From Pseudomonas rustica (GTDB lineage: Bacteria; Pseudomonadota; Gammaproteobacteria; Pseudomonadales; Pseudomonadaceae), in assembly GCF_018336155.1 (NCBI RefSeq), contig NZ_JAGYHF010000004.1, forward strand, positions 434,001 through 498,000: a DNA stretch of 64,000 nt. Reading direction: 5' to 3'. The position numbers were made by a program, and so were the translations under genes. Positions 1 through 13,129 of the stretch are shown here, piece by piece. Position 1 is the first letter of the stretch. Every line of letters starts with the position of its first letter. Below the pieces are notes generated by a model. It had not been told where the DNA came from, made no database searches, and was given only the letters and a program-made list of their open reading frames with translations.

Positions 1-70
1 GTTTGGCTGAGAGGATTGGAGGAGACAGGCCTGGCGTGCAAGGCGTCGGGTCTGGGGGTGGTTGATTTAC

Positions 71-778
71 CGCTTTCGCGAGCAAGCCCGCTCCCACAGG
101 GGTTCTCGGTAGTACACAAACCTCGGGCGCACCACAAATCATTGTAGGAGCTGAGCTTGCTCGCGAAGGCGGCGTGTCAGGCGATAAATGGGTCGGCTGA
201 TCTGGCGCTTTCGCGAGCAAGCTTTGCTCCTACGGGGTTCTCTGTCGTACAAAAAACTCGGCGACGCCACAAATCAGTGTGGGAGCGGGCTTGCTCGCGA
301 AGGCGGTGTGTCAGGCAATAAATGTGTTGGCTGATCTACCGCTTTCGCGAGCAAGCCCGCTCCCACAGGGTTCTCGGTAGTACACAAAACCCCAGGCACA
401 CCACAAATTGATGTAGGAGTGAGCCTGCTCGCGATGGCTTAAAATCAGCCAACATCTTCGGTACATACACACCGCTATCGCGAGCAGGCTCACTCCTACA
501 AGGTTCGTGTCCACGCCACAAATCAGTGTGGGAGCGGGCTTGATCGCGAAGGCGGTGTGTCAGGCAATAAATGTGTTGGCTGATCTACCGCTTTCGCGAG
601 CAGGCTCGCTCCCACAGGGTTCTCGGTAGTACACAAAACCCCAGGCTCACTCCTACAAGGTTCGTGTCAACGCCACAAATCAGTGTGGGAGCGGGCTTGC
701 TCGCGAAGGCGGTGTGTCAGGCAATAGATGTGTTGGCTGATCTGGCGCTTTCGCGAGCAGGCTCGCTCCCACAGGGAT
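71..778. repeat. Cluster of REP/REPIN hairpins
   Basis: About eleven short imperfect palindromes alternate in orientation, as GTGGGAGCGGGCTTGCTCGC on one strand and its complement (TTCGCGAGCAAGCCCGCTCC) on the other. They are spaced about 60-70 bp apart, with conserved flanks (ggcggtgtgtcaggcaata, tgttggctgatct). This is the typical REP sequence of fluorescens-group pseudomonads, paired head-to-head as REPINs. The short ORFs crossing it are by-products of the repeats. REPs are normally extragenic and moved by RAYT transposases; no RAYT gene is visible in the window. Confidence 0.9.
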
Positions 779-927
779 CTGCGGTGCTCGGACAAAACAT
801 TGATCCAGAGCGGTAGCGGTGTAGGAAAATTCGTGTAAAACGGGCGCCGTCGCTACTTGCAGTAACGTGCAAGTAAGACAACTTCCCAATACCTCATCCG
901 TTAAACAGTTACAAAACCGCGCCAAAC

Positions 928-946
928 AATATTGATTATCATTTAG
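928..946. promoter_or_regulatory. Fur-box-like sequence upstream of nuo
   Basis: The 19-mer AATATTGATTATCATTTAG matches the classical Fur consensus (GATAATGATAATCATTATC) at 13 of 19 positions by eye. It lies about 250 bp upstream of nuoA in an otherwise featureless, AT-richer stretch (800-1196). No other gene start in the window lies near it. Iron control of complex I through this site is only an inference. Confidence 0.3.
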
Positions 947-1196
947 CAGCAACTATGTTCGTTACATTTCAAGCAAAACATATTTCCCGCAAAACCGGCT
1001 AATGCCCGCAACGCATGGGCTGGCGGGGCTTAGAGGTGCGCTATGTCCTTATTCCAATAAATAATTTCGCTATAGGAATTTTACTTGCCGGGTGTTTAGC
1101 CATAAAATCAGCGCGATTGATTGCTGCGACATATCGTCACTGCCTTATTTCTTTATCAAGCTCAGAGACCTTTGCTCTCTGTTAAGGATTACCAGC

Positions 1197-1610
1197 ATGC
1201 CCGAAGCGACAGGACTCATGGCCCACAACTGGGGCTTTGCCATTTTCCTTCTGGGTGTCGTCGGCCTGTGTGCCTTCATGCTCGGTGTCTCCAGCCTCCT
1301 TGGGTCAAAAGCCTGGGGCCGCAGCAAAAACGAACCGTTCGAGTCGGGCATGCTACCTACCGGTGGCGCCCGCTTGCGGCTCTCAGCCAAATTCTATCTG
1401 GTCGCGATGCTCTTCGTGATCTTCGATATCGAAGCCCTCTTTCTCTTTGCATGGTCTGTGTCCGTCCGCGAAAGCGGCTGGACCGGATTCGTCGAAGCTC
1501 TCGTTTTCATAGCAATTCTGTTGGCAGGTCTTGTCTACCTGTTCCGAGTGGGCGCCCTTGACTGGGCTCCGGAAGCTCGTCGCAAGCGGCAGGCGAAGCT
1601 GAAACAATGA
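1197..1610 (+). CDS. nuoA: NADH-quinone oxidoreductase subunit A (NuoA)
   Basis: This is a small membrane subunit of complex I, 137 residues with three hydrophobic helices (roughly residues 13-33, 66-86 and 93-113). The conserved matrix-side loop [13 protein letters not shown] lies between helices 1 and 2, and the acidic helix motif [11 protein letters not shown] is present. It sits near the quinone-binding region at the junction of membrane arm and peripheral arm. I chose the ATG at 1197 because AAGGAT lies just upstream; the reading frame stays open further upstream but that extension does not resemble NuoA. It is the first gene of the nuo operon, 10 bp ahead of nuoB. Confidence 0.96.
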   Translation: MPEATGLMAHNWGFAIFLLGVVGLCAFMLGVSSLLGSKAWGRSKNEPFESGMLPTGGARLRLSAKFYLVAMLFVIFDIEALFLFAWSVSVRESGWTGFVEALVFIAILLAGLVYLFRVGALDWAPEARRKRQAKLKQ

Positions 1611-1620
1611 GGCTTTGGCA

Positions 1621-2295
1621 ATGCAATACAATCTCACCAGGATCGACCCCGATGCTCCTAACGAGCAGTATCCGATTGGCGAACGGGAAACCGTTTCCGA
1701 TCCGTTAGAAGATCAAGTTCACAAAAACATTTTCATGGGCAAGCTGGAAGACGTGCTGAGTGGCGCTGTCAACTGGGGACGTAAGAACTCCCTGTGGCCG
1801 TACAACTTCGGCTTGTCGTGCTGCTACGTGGAAATGACCACCGCCTTCACGGCGCCCCACGACATCGCGCGCTTTGGCGCCGAGGTTATCCGGGCATCGC
1901 CGCGTCAGGCCGACTTCATGGTTATCGCCGGTACCTGCTTCATCAAGATGGCGCCGATCATCCAGCGTCTCTACGAGCAAATGCTCGAGCCGAAGTGGGT
2001 GATTTCCATGGGTTCGTGCGCTAACTCCGGTGGCATGTACGACATCTACTCTGTGGTTCAAGGGGTGGACAAGTTCCTGCCCGTGGACGTCTACGTACCT
2101 GGCTGCCCTCCTCGTCCGGAAGCATTTCTGCAAGGCTTGATGCTGTTGCAGGAATCGATCGGCAAGGAGCGTCGTCCGCTTTCCTGGGTCGTTGGCGATC
2201 AAGGCGTTTATCGCGCCGACATGCCTTCGCAGAAGGAACAGCGCCGCGAACAGCGAATCGCAGTCACCAACCTGCGCAGCCCTGACGAAGTCTGA
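1621..2295 (+). CDS. nuoB: NADH-quinone oxidoreductase subunit B (NuoB)
   Basis: This is the peripheral-arm subunit that carries cluster N2, the last [4Fe-4S] centre before quinone. It has 224 residues. The four ligands are visible as the adjacent pair C67-C68 (in LSCCYVEM), C133 (GSCANSGG) and C162 (PGCPPRPE), with the same spacing as in the E. coli protein. A TTG at 1615 is in frame, but the ATG at 1621 gives the family N-terminus [18 protein letters not shown], so I chose the ATG. It lies between nuoA and nuoCD in the standard gene order. Confidence 0.97.
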   Translation: MQYNLTRIDPDAPNEQYPIGERETVSDPLEDQVHKNIFMGKLEDVLSGAVNWGRKNSLWPYNFGLSCCYVEMTTAFTAPHDIARFGAEVIRASPRQADFMVIAGTCFIKMAPIIQRLYEQMLEPKWVISMGSCANSGGMYDIYSVVQGVDKFLPVDVYVPGCPPRPEAFLQGLMLLQESIGKERRPLSWVVGDQGVYRADMPSQKEQRREQRIAVTNLRSPDEV

Positions 2296-2311
2296 TCCAG
2301 ATCTGTTCTGA

Positions 2312-4153
<1,842 letters not shown>

Positions 4154-4155
4154 GC

Positions 4156-4653
4156 ATGAACAGCACGCTTATCCAGACAGACCGTTTCACCCTCAGTGAA
4201 ACCGAGCGCTCGGCCATCGAGCACGAGCTGCATCACTACGAAGACCCGCGCGCGGCGTCGATCGAAGCCCTGAAGATCGTTCAGAAAGAACGCGGCTGGG
4301 TGCCGGATGGCGCCTTGTACGCGATCGGCGAGATCCTCGGCATCCCGGCCAGCGACGTTGAAGGTGTGGCTACTTTCTATAGCCAGATTTTCCGTCAGCC
4401 GGTTGGCCGTCACATCATTCGCGTCTGCGACAGCATGGTCTGCTACATCGGCGGCCACGAGTCGGTGGTCAGCGAAATCCAGAACAATCTGGGCATCGGC
4501 CTGGGTCAGACCACCACCGACGGTCGTTTCACCCTGCTGCCGGTCTGCTGCCTCGGCAACTGCGACAAGGCACCGGCGCTGATGATCGACGACGACACCT
4601 TTGGTGATGTGCAGCCTGCTGGCGTCGCCAAACTGCTCGAGGGCTACGTATGA
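4156..4653 (+). CDS. nuoE: NADH-quinone oxidoreductase subunit E (NuoE)
   Basis: This is the 24-kDa thioredoxin-like subunit that holds the [2Fe-2S] cluster N1a in the NADH dehydrogenase module. It has 165 residues. The ligands are visible as C91 and C96 (CDSMVC) and C132 and C136 (CLGNC). It partners NuoF, whose ATG overlaps the nuoE stop codon in an ATGA arrangement, so the two are probably translationally coupled. Confidence 0.96.
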   Translation: MNSTLIQTDRFTLSETERSAIEHELHHYEDPRAASIEALKIVQKERGWVPDGALYAIGEILGIPASDVEGVATFYSQIFRQPVGRHIIRVCDSMVCYIGGHESVVSEIQNNLGIGLGQTTTDGRFTLLPVCCLGNCDKAPALMIDDDTFGDVQPAGVAKLLEGYV

Positions 4654-6005
4654 CCCTGACATCTTTCGGTCCTGCCAACCGCATTCAGCGTTCGGCCGAG
4701 ACTCACCCGCTGACCTGGCGTCTGCGCGATGACGGCGAAGCCGTGTGGCTCGACGAATACCAGGCCAAGAACGGTTACGCCGCTGCGCGCAAAGCCTTCG
4801 CCGACATGGATCAGGACGCCATCGTCCAGACCGTGAAAGACGCAGGCTTGAAAGGTCGCGGCGGTGCAGGCTTCCCCACGGGCGTGAAGTGGGGCCTGAT
4901 GCCTAAAGACGAATCCATCAACATCCGTTACCTGCTGTGCAACGCGGATGAAATGGAGCCGAACACCTGGAAAGACCGCATGCTGATGGAGCAACTGCCC
5001 CATCTGCTGATCGAAGGCATGCTGATCAGTGCTCGCGCGCTGAAAACCTACCGTGGCTACATCTTCCTGCGTGGCGAATACACCACCGCCGCCAAGCACC
5101 TGAATCGTGCTGTGGAAGAAGCCAAGGCTGCGGGCCTGCTGGGTAAAAACATTCTCGGCAGCGGCTTCGATTTCGAGCTGTTCGTCCACACCGGCGCCGG
5201 GCGTTACATCTGCGGTGAAGAAACCGCACTGATCAACTCCCTCGAAGGCCGTCGCGCCAACCCGCGCTCCAAGCCGCCCTTCCCTGCCGCCGTCGGCGTG
5301 TGGGGCAAGCCGACTTGCGTGAACAACGTCGAAACCCTGTGCAACGTGCCGGCGATCATTGCCGACGGCGTTGACTGGTACAAATCGTTGGCCCGCGAAG
5401 GCAGCGAAGACATGGGCACCAAGCTCATGGGCTTCTCCGGCAAAGTCAAAAACCCGGGCCTGTGGGAACTGCCATTCGGCGTCACCGGTCGCGAGTTGTT
5501 CGAAGACTACGCCGGCGGCATGCGCGACGGTTTCAAACTCAAGGCCTGGCAGCCAGGCGGCGCCGGTACCGGTTTCCTTCTGCCTGAGCACCTCGACGCA
5601 CAAATGTACGCCGGCGGCATCGCCAAAGTGGGTACCCGTATGGGTACCGGCCTGGCCATGGCGGTGGATGACAGCGTCAACATGGTCTCCTTGCTGCGCA
5701 ACATGGAGCAGTTCTTCGCTCGCGAGTCGTGCGGTTTCTGCACCCCGTGCCGTGATGGTTTGCCATGGAGCGTCAAGCTCTTGATGGCCATCGAAGAAGG
5801 CCGCGGTCAGCCAGGCGACATCGAGACCCTGCTGGGTCTGGTCAACTTCCTCGGCCCAGGCAAGACCTTCTGTGCTCACGCACCGGGTGCCGTGGAACCG
5901 TTGGGCAGTGCCATCAAATACTTCCGTCCAGAGTTCGAAGCCGGTATCGCGCCAGTCAGCGCCGCCGTCCCGCCTCTGGCAAGGCCGATCGTAATCGGCG
6001 CGTAA
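4650..6005 (+). CDS. nuoF: NADH-quinone oxidoreductase subunit F, FMN/NADH-binding (NuoF)
   Basis: This is the NADH-oxidising subunit, 451 residues long. It shows the glycine-rich nucleotide loop [13 protein letters not shown] near residue 70, the [13 protein letters not shown] segment, [15 protein letters not shown], and the C-terminal N3 cluster motif [12 protein letters not shown] with a further Cys in [10 protein letters not shown]. Electrons pass from NADH to FMN to the N3 [4Fe-4S] cluster and on to NuoG. It overlaps nuoE by 4 bp and is followed by the largest gap inside the operon (134 bp). Confidence 0.96.
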   Translation: MTLTSFGPANRIQRSAETHPLTWRLRDDGEAVWLDEYQAKNGYAAARKAFADMDQDAIVQTVKDAGLKGRGGAGFPTGVKWGLMPKDESINIRYLLCNADEMEPNTWKDRMLMEQLPHLLIEGMLISARALKTYRGYIFLRGEYTTAAKHLNRAVEEAKAAGLLGKNILGSGFDFELFVHTGAGRYICGEETALINSLEGRRANPRSKPPFPAAVGVWGKPTCVNNVETLCNVPAIIADGVDWYKSLAREGSEDMGTKLMGFSGKVKNPGLWELPFGVTGRELFEDYAGGMRDGFKLKAWQPGGAGTGFLLPEHLDAQMYAGGIAKVGTRMGTGLAMAVDDSVNMVSLLRNMEQFFARESCGFCTPCRDGLPWSVKLLMAIEEGRGQPGDIETLLGLVNFLGPGKTFCAHAPGAVEPLGSAIKYFRPEFEAGIAPVSAAVPPLARPIVIGA

Positions 6006-6016
6006 ACGCTTAATAA

Positions 6017-6040
6017 GGTGAAGGGCCTGAGCCCTTCGCC
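6017..6040 (+). other. Hairpin in the nuoF-nuoG spacer
   Basis: A 10-bp stem (GGTGAAGGGC paired with GCCCTTCGCC, one G-U pair) with a CTGA loop lies just after nuoF. No T-run follows, so it does not look like a full intrinsic terminator. It could stabilise an mRNA 3' end or set nuoF/nuoG stoichiometry. The rest of the 134-bp spacer shows no convincing small gene. Confidence 0.55.
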
Positions 6041-6139
6041 TCCTGCGATGACGCCTTTCGAGGCTGGTTTGATTCGCACGGATAACAAGATTCCATTAGC
6101 CACGCCCGCTGACACCGGGCCAACGAAGACCTTTGAACC

Positions 6140-8854
6140 ATGGCCACTATCCACGTAGACGGCAAAGCGCTCGAAGTCGACGGGGCAGACAACCTGTTAC
6201 AGGCATGTCTGTCGCTGGGCCTCGACATTCCATATTTCTGCTGGCACCCCGCGCTTGGTAGCGTCGGGGCTTGCCGCCAGTGCGCGGTCAAGCAGTACAC
6301 CGACGAGAACGACACCCGTGGTCGCATCGTCATGTCCTGCATGACCCCGGCCACCGACAACACCTGGATCTCCATCGAAGATGAAGAATCCAAGGCGTTC
6401 CGCGCCAGTGTTGTTGAATGGCTGATGACCAACCACCCGCACGACTGCCCTGTGTGCGAAGAAGGCGGTCATTGCCACTTGCAAGACATGACAGTGATGA
6501 CCGGCCACAACGAGCGCCGTTATCGCTTCACCAAACGCACCCACCAGAACCAGCAACTGGGCCCGTTCATTTCCCACGAAATGAACCGCTGCATCGCTTG
6601 CTACCGCTGTGTGCGTTTCTATAAGGATTACGCTGGCGGCACCGACCTCGGTGTGTTCGGCGCCCACGACAACGTGTACTTCGGTCGCGTTGAAGACGGC
6701 ACCCTCGAAAGCGAGTTCTCCGGCAACCTCACCGAGGTCTGCCCGACCGGTGTGTTCACCGACAAGACTCACTCCGAGCGCTACAACCGTAAGTGGGACA
6801 TGCAGTTCTCGCCGAGCATCTGCCATGGCTGCTCGAGCGGTTGCAACATCTCCCCGGGCGAGCGTTACGGTGAACTGCGTCGCATCGAAAACCGTTTCAA
6901 CGGTTCGGTGAACCAGTACTTCCTGTGCGACCGTGGCCGTTTCGGTTATGGCTACGTCAACCGCGCCGACCGTCCACGTCAGCCGCTGCTGGCCGACGGC
7001 ACCAAGCTCAGCCTGGACGCCGCACTGGATAAAGCCGCTGACCTGCTGCGCGGTCGCAACATCGTCGGTATCGGTTCGCCGCGTGCCAGCCTCGAAAGCA
7101 ACTACGCGTTGCGCGAACTGGTCGGCGCCGAGCACTTCTACTCGGGCATTGAAGCGTCCGAACTGGAGCGCATTCGCCTGGTCTTGCAGGTGCTGAACGA
7201 CAGCCCGCTGCCTGTGCCGAACATGCGCGACATCGAAGACCACGATGCGATCTTCGTCCTCGGTGAAGACTTGACCCAGACCGCCGCCCGTGTGGCGCTG
7301 TCGCTGCGTCAGTCGGTCAAGGGCAAAGCTGAAGACATGGCCGAAGCCATGCGCGTTCAGCCTTGGCTCGACGCTGCGGTGAAGAACATCGGTCAGCACG
7401 CGCTGAACCCGCTGTTCATCGCCAGCCTGGCGGAAACCAAGCTCGACGACATCGCTGAAGAATGCGTACACGCTGCTCCGGACGACCTGGCGCGCATCGG
7501 TTTCGCCGTTGCTCACGCACTGGACGCCAGCGCCCCGGCCGTTGAAGGTCTGGACGCCGAAGCACTGGAACTGGCTCAGCGCATCGCCGACGCCCTGCTC
7601 GCTGCCAAACGTCCGCTGATCATCGCCGGTACTTCGCTGGGCTCCAAAGCCCTGATCGAAGCCGCCGCGAACATCGCCAAAGCACTGAAACTGCGCGAGA
7701 AGAACGGTTCGATCAGCCTGATCGTGCCGGAAGCCAACAGCCTCGGTCTGGCCATGCTCGGTGGCGAATCGGTCGACGCGGCACTGCAAGCCGTCATTGA
7801 CGGCAAGGCTGACGCGATCGTCGTGCTGGAAAACGATCTGTTCACCCGCACCGCCAAAGACAAGGTCGATGCCGCACTGAACGCTGCGAAAGTGGTGATC
7901 GTTGCTGACCATCAGAAAACCGCGACCACCGACCGCGCGCACCTGGTTCTGCCGGCTGCAAGCTTCGCTGAAGGCGACGGTACGCTGGTCAGCCAGGAAG
8001 GTCGTGCTCAGCGCTTCTTCCAGGTTTTCGATCCGCAATACCTCGACGCGAGCATTCTGGTTCACGAAGGCTGGCGCTGGCTGCACGCCCTGCGCGCGAC
8101 CCTGCTGAACCAGCCGATCGACTGGACGCAACTCGACCACGTCACCGCTGCCGTTGCTTCGAGCACCGCGCAACTGGCGCGTATCGTCGACGCAGCACCG
8201 TCGGCGGCGTTCCGTATCAAGGGTCTGAAACTGGCGCGTGAGCCGCTGCGTTACTCCGGTCGCACCGCGATGCGCGCCGACATCAGCGTTCATGAACCGC
8301 GCACCCCGCAAGACAAAGACACCGCGTTCGCCTTCTCCATGGAAGGTTACTCGGGTTCGGTTGAGCCGCGTCAGCAGGTTCCGTTTGCCTGGTCTCCGGG
8401 CTGGAACTCGCCACAAGCGTGGAACAAGTTCCAGGACGAAGTCGGCGGTCACATCCGTGCTGGCGACCCGGGCACCCGCCTGATCGAAAGCACTGGCGAT
8501 TCGCTGAACTGGTTCGCTGCAGCACCGCGTGCGTTCAACCCGGCAGCGGGTACCTGGCAAGCCGTGCCGTTCTTCCACCTGTTCGGCAGCGAAGAAAACT
8601 CTTCGAAAGCCGCGCCGGTTCAAGAGCGCATTCCGGCTCCTTACGTGGCACTGGCGAAATCCGAAGCGGATCGTCTGGGCGTCAACGAAGGTGCATTGCT
8701 GAGCCTGAACGTGGCCGGTCAGACCCTGCGTCTGCCGCTGCGCATCAATGAAGAACTGGGCGCCGGTCTGGTGGCATTGCCTGCGGGCATCGCCGGCATT
8801 CCACCGGCATTCGCCGGCGTATCCGTCGACGGTCTGCAGGAGGCAGCGCAATGA
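6140..8854 (+). CDS. nuoG: NADH-quinone oxidoreductase subunit G (NuoG)
   Basis: This is the large iron-sulphur subunit, 904 residues, carrying the wire between NuoF and NuoB/NuoI. The N-terminal ferredoxin-like part shows [20 protein letters not shown] (N1b), then [14 protein letters not shown] (N5, one His ligand), [10 protein letters not shown] (N4) and, near residues 230-265, CHGCSSGC followed by FLCDRG. The last is the extra N7 cluster motif also found in E. coli NuoG. The remainder is a molybdopterin-oxidoreductase-like fold without an evident cofactor role. It overlaps nuoH by 4 bp (ATGA). Confidence 0.96.
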   Translation: MATIHVDGKALEVDGADNLLQACLSLGLDIPYFCWHPALGSVGACRQCAVKQYTDENDTRGRIVMSCMTPATDNTWISIEDEESKAFRASVVEWLMTNHPHDCPVCEEGGHCHLQDMTVMTGHNERRYRFTKRTHQNQQLGPFISHEMNRCIACYRCVRFYKDYAGGTDLGVFGAHDNVYFGRVEDGTLESEFSGNLTEVCPTGVFTDKTHSERYNRKWDMQFSPSICHGCSSGCNISPGERYGELRRIENRFNGSVNQYFLCDRGRFGYGYVNRADRPRQPLLADGTKLSLDAALDKAADLLRGRNIVGIGSPRASLESNYALRELVGAEHFYSGIEASELERIRLVLQVLNDSPLPVPNMRDIEDHDAIFVLGEDLTQTAARVALSLRQSVKGKAEDMAEAMRVQPWLDAAVKNIGQHALNPLFIASLAETKLDDIAEECVHAAPDDLARIGFAVAHALDASAPAVEGLDAEALELAQRIADALLAAKRPLIIAGTSLGSKALIEAAANIAKALKLREKNGSISLIVPEANSLGLAMLGGESVDAALQAVIDGKADAIVVLENDLFTRTAKDKVDAALNAAKVVIVADHQKTATTDRAHLVLPAASFAEGDGTLVSQEGRAQRFFQVFDPQYLDASILVHEGWRWLHALRATLLNQPIDWTQLDHVTAAVASSTAQLARIVDAAPSAAFRIKGLKLAREPLRYSGRTAMRADISVHEPRTPQDKDTAFAFSMEGYSGSVEPRQQVPFAWSPGWNSPQAWNKFQDEVGGHIRAGDPGTRLIESTGDSLNWFAAAPRAFNPAAGTWQAVPFFHLFGSEENSSKAAPVQERIPAPYVALAKSEADRLGVNEGALLSLNVAGQTLRLPLRINEELGAGLVALPAGIAGIPPAFAGVSVDGLQEAAQ

Positions 8855-9858
8855 CCTGGTTCACCCCTGAAGTGATCGATGTGATCCTGACGGTCATCAA
8901 AGCCATCGTCATTCTGTTGGCCGTGGTGGTCGCCGGTGCGTTGCTCAGCTTTGTCGAACGTCGCCTGCTGGGCTGGTGGCAGGACCGTTACGGTCCGAAC
9001 CGCGTTGGCCCGTTTGGCATGTTTCAGATCGCCGCCGACATGCTGAAGATGTTCTTCAAGGAAGACTGGACGCCGCCGTTTGCCGACAAAGTGATCTTCA
9101 CTTTGGCGCCGGTGGTGGCCATGTCCGCCTTGCTGATCGCGTTTGCGATCATCCCGATCACCCCGACCTGGGGCGTCGCGGATCTGAACATCGGCTTGCT
9201 GTTCTTCTTCGCCATGGCCGGTCTGTCGGTCTACGCGGTGTTGTTCGCCGGCTGGTCGAGTAACAACAAGTTCGCCCTGCTCGGCGCCCTGCGTGCTTCG
9301 GCGCAGACCGTGTCCTACGAAGTGTTCATGGGCCTGGCCCTGATGGGCATCGTGGTGCAGGTCGGCTCGTTCAACATGCGCGACATCGTCGAATACCAGG
9401 CGCAGAACCTGTGGTTCATCATTCCGCAGTTCTTCGGCTTCTGTACTTTCTTCATCGCTGGCGTCGCCGTGACTCACCGTCACCCGTTCGACCAGCCGGA
9501 AGCGGAACAGGAACTGGCCGACGGTTACCACATTGAATACGCCGGTATGAAATGGGGCATGTTCTTCGTCGGTGAGTACATCGGCATCATCTTGATCTCG
9601 GCGCTGTTGGTCACCCTGTTCTTCGGTGGCTGGCACGGTCCGTTCGGCATCTTGCCGCAACTGTCCTTCCTCTGGTTCGCACTGAAGACCGCGTTCTTCA
9701 TCATGCTGTTCATCCTGCTGCGCGCGTCTATCCCGCGTCCGCGTTATGACCAGGTGATGGATTTCAGCTGGAAATTCTGCTTGCCACTGACCCTGATCAA
9801 TTTGCTGGTGACCGCTGCGGTCGTGTTGTGGAACACGCCTGCAGTCGCGGTTCAGTGA
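8851..9858 (+). CDS. nuoH: NADH-quinone oxidoreductase subunit H (NuoH)
   Basis: This is the membrane subunit that completes the quinone chamber and couples it to the proton-pumping arm. It has 335 residues and eight or more hydrophobic helices. Family signatures are [19 protein letters not shown], the loop [18 protein letters not shown], and [20 protein letters not shown]. It starts inside the nuoG stop codon and ends 11 bp before nuoI. Confidence 0.97.
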   Translation: MTWFTPEVIDVILTVIKAIVILLAVVVAGALLSFVERRLLGWWQDRYGPNRVGPFGMFQIAADMLKMFFKEDWTPPFADKVIFTLAPVVAMSALLIAFAIIPITPTWGVADLNIGLLFFFAMAGLSVYAVLFAGWSSNNKFALLGALRASAQTVSYEVFMGLALMGIVVQVGSFNMRDIVEYQAQNLWFIIPQFFGFCTFFIAGVAVTHRHPFDQPEAEQELADGYHIEYAGMKWGMFFVGEYIGIILISALLVTLFFGGWHGPFGILPQLSFLWFALKTAFFIMLFILLRASIPRPRYDQVMDFSWKFCLPLTLINLLVTAAVVLWNTPAVAVQ

Positions 9859-9869
9859 GGATTTGACCC

Positions 9870-10418
9870 ATGTTCAAATATATTGGCGACATCGTTAAGG
9901 GTACTGGTACCCAGTTGCGCAGCCTGGTCATGGTCTTCGGCCATGGCTTTCGCAAGCGCGACACCCTGCAATACCCGGAAGAAGCGGTCTACCTGCCACC
10001 ACGCTACCGTGGTCGTATCGTCCTGACCCGTGACCCCGATGGCGAAGAGCGTTGCGTTGCCTGCAACCTGTGCGCCGTGGCTTGCCCGGTGGGTTGCATC
10101 TCGCTGCAGAAAGCTGAAACCGAAGACGGTCGCTGGTACCCGGACTTCTTCCGTATCAACTTCTCGCGCTGCATTTTCTGCGGTCTCTGCGAGGAAGCCT
10201 GTCCGACCACCGCAATCCAGCTGACACCGGATTTCGAGATGGCCGAGTTCAAACGTCAGGACCTGGTGTACGAGAAAGAAGATCTTCTGATCTCCGGCCC
10301 CGGCAAAAACCCTGATTACAACTTCTATCGTGTTGCAGGTATGGCAATCGCTGGCAAGCCGAAAGGCTCCGCCCAGAACGAAGCCGAACCGATCAACGTG
10401 AAGAGCTTGCTGCCTTAA
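9870..10418 (+). CDS. nuoI: NADH-quinone oxidoreductase subunit I (NuoI)
   Basis: This is a ferredoxin-like subunit of 182 residues with two 4Fe-4S motifs: [15 protein letters not shown] (about residues 60-74) and [13 protein letters not shown] (about 99-111). They form clusters N6a and N6b, which link NuoG to N2 in NuoB. The N-terminal amphipathic segment lies on the membrane arm. A short 9-bp spacer separates it from nuoJ. Confidence 0.97.
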   Translation: MFKYIGDIVKGTGTQLRSLVMVFGHGFRKRDTLQYPEEAVYLPPRYRGRIVLTRDPDGEERCVACNLCAVACPVGCISLQKAETEDGRWYPDFFRINFSRCIFCGLCEEACPTTAIQLTPDFEMAEFKRQDLVYEKEDLLISGPGKNPDYNFYRVAGMAIAGKPKGSAQNEAEPINVKSLLP

Positions 10419-10427
10419 GGAAGAACG

Positions 10428-10928
10428 ATGGAATTCGCTTTCTATTTCGCATCGGGTATCGCTGTTGTGGCCACGCTACGTGTGGTCACCAACACCAACC
10501 CTGTGCACGCCCTGCTCTACCTGATCATCTCGTTGATCGCTGTGGCCATGACCTTCTTCGCACTCGGCGCACCGTTCGCCGGCGTGCTGGAAGTGATCGC
10601 CTACGCCGGCGCCATCATGGTGCTGTTCGTGTTCGTGGTGATGATGCTCAACCTCGGCCCCGCCGCGGTTCAGCAAGAACGCGCCTGGCTCAAGCCCGGT
10701 ATCTGGGCAGGGCCGGTGATTCTCGCCGGGCTGCTGCTGGCCGAACTGCTGTATGTGCTGTTCGCTCACCAGAGCGGTCAGGCCATCGGCCACACCACCG
10801 TAGACGCGAAAGCCGTGGGCATCAGCCTGTTCGGCCCGTACCTGCTGGTGGTCGAACTCGCCTCGATGCTGCTGCTCGCTGCAGCCGTCACGGCGTTCCA
10901 TTTGGGCCGTAACGAGGCGAAGGAGTAA
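10428..10928 (+). CDS. nuoJ: NADH-quinone oxidoreductase subunit J (NuoJ)
   Basis: This is a membrane-arm subunit of 166 residues with five predicted hydrophobic helices. The third contains the family's strongly conserved [20 protein letters not shown] stretch, whose pi-bulge helix rotates during coupling in known complex I structures. GAAGAACG lies just upstream of the ATG. It is followed 3 bp later by nuoK. Confidence 0.96.
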   Translation: MEFAFYFASGIAVVATLRVVTNTNPVHALLYLIISLIAVAMTFFALGAPFAGVLEVIAYAGAIMVLFVFVVMMLNLGPAAVQQERAWLKPGIWAGPVILAGLLLAELLYVLFAHQSGQAIGHTTVDAKAVGISLFGPYLLVVELASMLLLAAAVTAFHLGRNEAKE

Positions 10929-10931
10929 GTC

Positions 10932-11240
10932 ATGCCTGCTATCCCTCTCGAGCATGGATTGGCCGTTGCCGGCATCCTGTTCTGCCTTGGTCTGGTCGGC
11001 CTGATGGTCCGCCGCAACATTTTGTTCGTGTTGATGAGTCTGGAAGTGATGATGAACGCCTCTGCACTGGCGTTCATTGTCGCGGGCGCCCGTTGGGGCC
11101 AGCCGGATGGACAGATCATGTTCATCCTGGTGATCAGCCTTGCAGCTGCCGAGGCCAGTATTGGTCTGGCGATTCTGCTGCAACTGTATCGCCGCTTCCA
11201 TACGCTCGATATCGACGCTGCCAGTGAGATGCGCGGATGA
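10932..11240 (+). CDS. nuoK: NADH-quinone oxidoreductase subunit K (NuoK)
   Basis: This is a small membrane subunit of 102 residues with three helices, an MrpC-like part of the proton path. The two buried glutamates expected in the family are visible in [10 protein letters not shown] and in [12 protein letters not shown]. It overlaps nuoL by 4 bp (ATGA), which suggests coupled translation. Confidence 0.97.
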   Translation: MPAIPLEHGLAVAGILFCLGLVGLMVRRNILFVLMSLEVMMNASALAFIVAGARWGQPDGQIMFILVISLAAAEASIGLAILLQLYRRFHTLDIDAASEMRG

Positions 11241-13090
11241 ACCTGATCTTTCTGACTTTCGTATTCCCTCTGATCGGTTTCCTGCTGCTGTCGTTCTCTC
11301 GTGGACGCTGGTCGGAAAACCTCTCGGCGCTGATCGGCGTGGGTTCCATTGGCTTGTCGGCGATTGTCGCCGCCTACGTCATCTGGCAATTCAACGTCGC
11401 GCCACCCGAAGGCGGTCACTACACCCTGGTGCTGTGGAAGTGGATGGCGGTCGAAGGCTTCAAGCCTGACTTCGCCCTCTACGTCGACGGCCTGTCGATC
11501 ACCATGCTTGGCGTGGTGGTGGGCGTCGGTTTCCTGATCCACCTGTTCGCGTCCTGGTACATGCGCGGCGAAGCGGGTTACTCGCGCTTCTTCTCGTACA
11601 CCAACCTGTTTATCGCCAGCATGCTGTTTCTGGTACTCGGCGATAACCTGTTGTTCCTGTACTTCGGCTGGGAAGGCGTGGGCCTGTGCTCGTACCTGTT
11701 GATCGGTTTCTATTACAGCAACCGCAACAACGGTAACGCCGCACTCAAAGCCTTCATCGTGACCCGGATCGGCGACGTGTTCATGGCCATCGGCCTGTTC
11801 ATCCTGTTCCAGCAAGTGGGCACGCTGAACATCCAGGAACTGCTGGTGCTGGCACCGCAGAAATTCCAGGTCGGCGACTTCTGGATCACCTTGGCGACTC
11901 TGATGTTGCTGGGTGGCGCGGTCGGTAAATCGGCACAACTGCCGCTGCAAACCTGGCTCGCGGACGCGATGGCCGGCCCGACCCCGGTTTCGGCACTGAT
12001 CCACGCCGCAACGATGGTGACTGCCGGTGTTTACCTGATCGCCCGTACCCACGGCCTGTTCACCCTGGCGCCGGAAATCCTCCATCTGGTGGGCATCGTT
12101 GGTGGTGTGACGCTGGTACTGGCCGGTTTCGCCGCGCTGGTACAAACCGACATCAAACGTATCCTCGCCTACTCGACCATGAGCCAGATCGGCTACATGT
12201 TCCTGGCGCTGGGCGTTGGTGCTTGGGATGGCGCGATTTTCCACCTGATGACCCACGCCTTCTTCAAGGCCCTGCTGTTCCTTGCTTCCGGTGCGGTGAT
12301 CGTTGCCTGCCACCACGAGCAGAACATCTTCAAGATGGGCGGTCTGTGGAAAAAACTGCCACTGGCCTACGCCAGCTTCATCGTCGGCGGCGCGGCACTG
12401 GCTGCCTTGCCACTGGTCACCGCAGGCTTCTACTCCAAGGACGAAATCCTTTGGGAAGCGTTCGCCAGCGGCAACCACGGTCTGCTCTACGCAGGTCTGG
12501 TCGGCGCGTTCATGACATCGCTGTACACCTTCCGCCTGATCTTCATCACGTTCCACGGTGAAGCCAAGACTGAAGCCCACGCCGGTCACGGCATCGCTCA
12601 CTGGCTGCCGCTGTCGGTGCTGATCGTATTGTCCACCGCCATTGGCGCGATGATCGTTCCGCCACTGCACGGCGTACTGCCAGAAAGCGTTGGCCATGCC
12701 GGTGGCGAAGCCAAGCACAGTCTGGAAATCGCTTCGGGCGCCATCGCCCTGGCCGGTATCCTGCTGGCAGCGCTGCTGTTCCTCGGCAAGCGTCGCTTCG
12801 TCACGGCGATCGCCAACAGCGGCATCGGCCGTTTCCTTTCGGCCTGGTGGTTCGCTGCCTGGGGCTTCGACTGGATCTACGACAAACTGTTCGTCAAGCC
12901 TTACCTGGCGATCAGCCACGTACTGCGCAAAGACCCGCTCGACCAGACCATCGGTCTGATCCCGCGTATGGCCAAGGGTGGTCACACTGCCCTGAGCCGC
13001 ACCGAGACCGGTCAACTGCGTTGGTACGCTGCTTCGATGGCTGCTGGTGCCGTGCTGGTTATCGGCGCCATCGTGCTGGTAGCGGTCTGA
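11237..13090 (+). CDS. nuoL: NADH-quinone oxidoreductase subunit L (NuoL)
   Basis: This is the distal antiporter-like proton-pumping subunit, 617 residues and about 16 helices. It shows [18 protein letters not shown] (pump glutamate), [34 protein letters not shown], and the C-terminal extension with the long lateral helix that braces NuoM and NuoN. Length and order fit the family. A 39-bp spacer with AAAGGAA leads to nuoM. Confidence 0.97.
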   Translation: MNLIFLTFVFPLIGFLLLSFSRGRWSENLSALIGVGSIGLSAIVAAYVIWQFNVAPPEGGHYTLVLWKWMAVEGFKPDFALYVDGLSITMLGVVVGVGFLIHLFASWYMRGEAGYSRFFSYTNLFIASMLFLVLGDNLLFLYFGWEGVGLCSYLLIGFYYSNRNNGNAALKAFIVTRIGDVFMAIGLFILFQQVGTLNIQELLVLAPQKFQVGDFWITLATLMLLGGAVGKSAQLPLQTWLADAMAGPTPVSALIHAATMVTAGVYLIARTHGLFTLAPEILHLVGIVGGVTLVLAGFAALVQTDIKRILAYSTMSQIGYMFLALGVGAWDGAIFHLMTHAFFKALLFLASGAVIVACHHEQNIFKMGGLWKKLPLAYASFIVGGAALAALPLVTAGFYSKDEILWEAFASGNHGLLYAGLVGAFMTSLYTFRLIFITFHGEAKTEAHAGHGIAHWLPLSVLIVLSTAIGAMIVPPLHGVLPESVGHAGGEAKHSLEIASGAIALAGILLAALLFLGKRRFVTAIANSGIGRFLSAWWFAAWGFDWIYDKLFVKPYLAISHVLRKDPLDQTIGLIPRMAKGGHTALSRTETGQLRWYAASMAAGAVLVIGAIVLVAV

Positions 13091-13129
13091 TATGAACCTT
13101 GCGAATTTGCGAAAGGAAACGAGCCCGTC

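Noticed and set aside
571..952. Small ORFs in the first kilobase
   Set aside because: They consist of translated REP sequence.
6197..8851. Long open frame on the minus strand opposite nuoG (and similar ones opposite nuoCD, nuoL, nuoN and czcA)
   Set aside because: These mirror the codon bias of GC-rich genes; they have no family features and the sense genes are certain.
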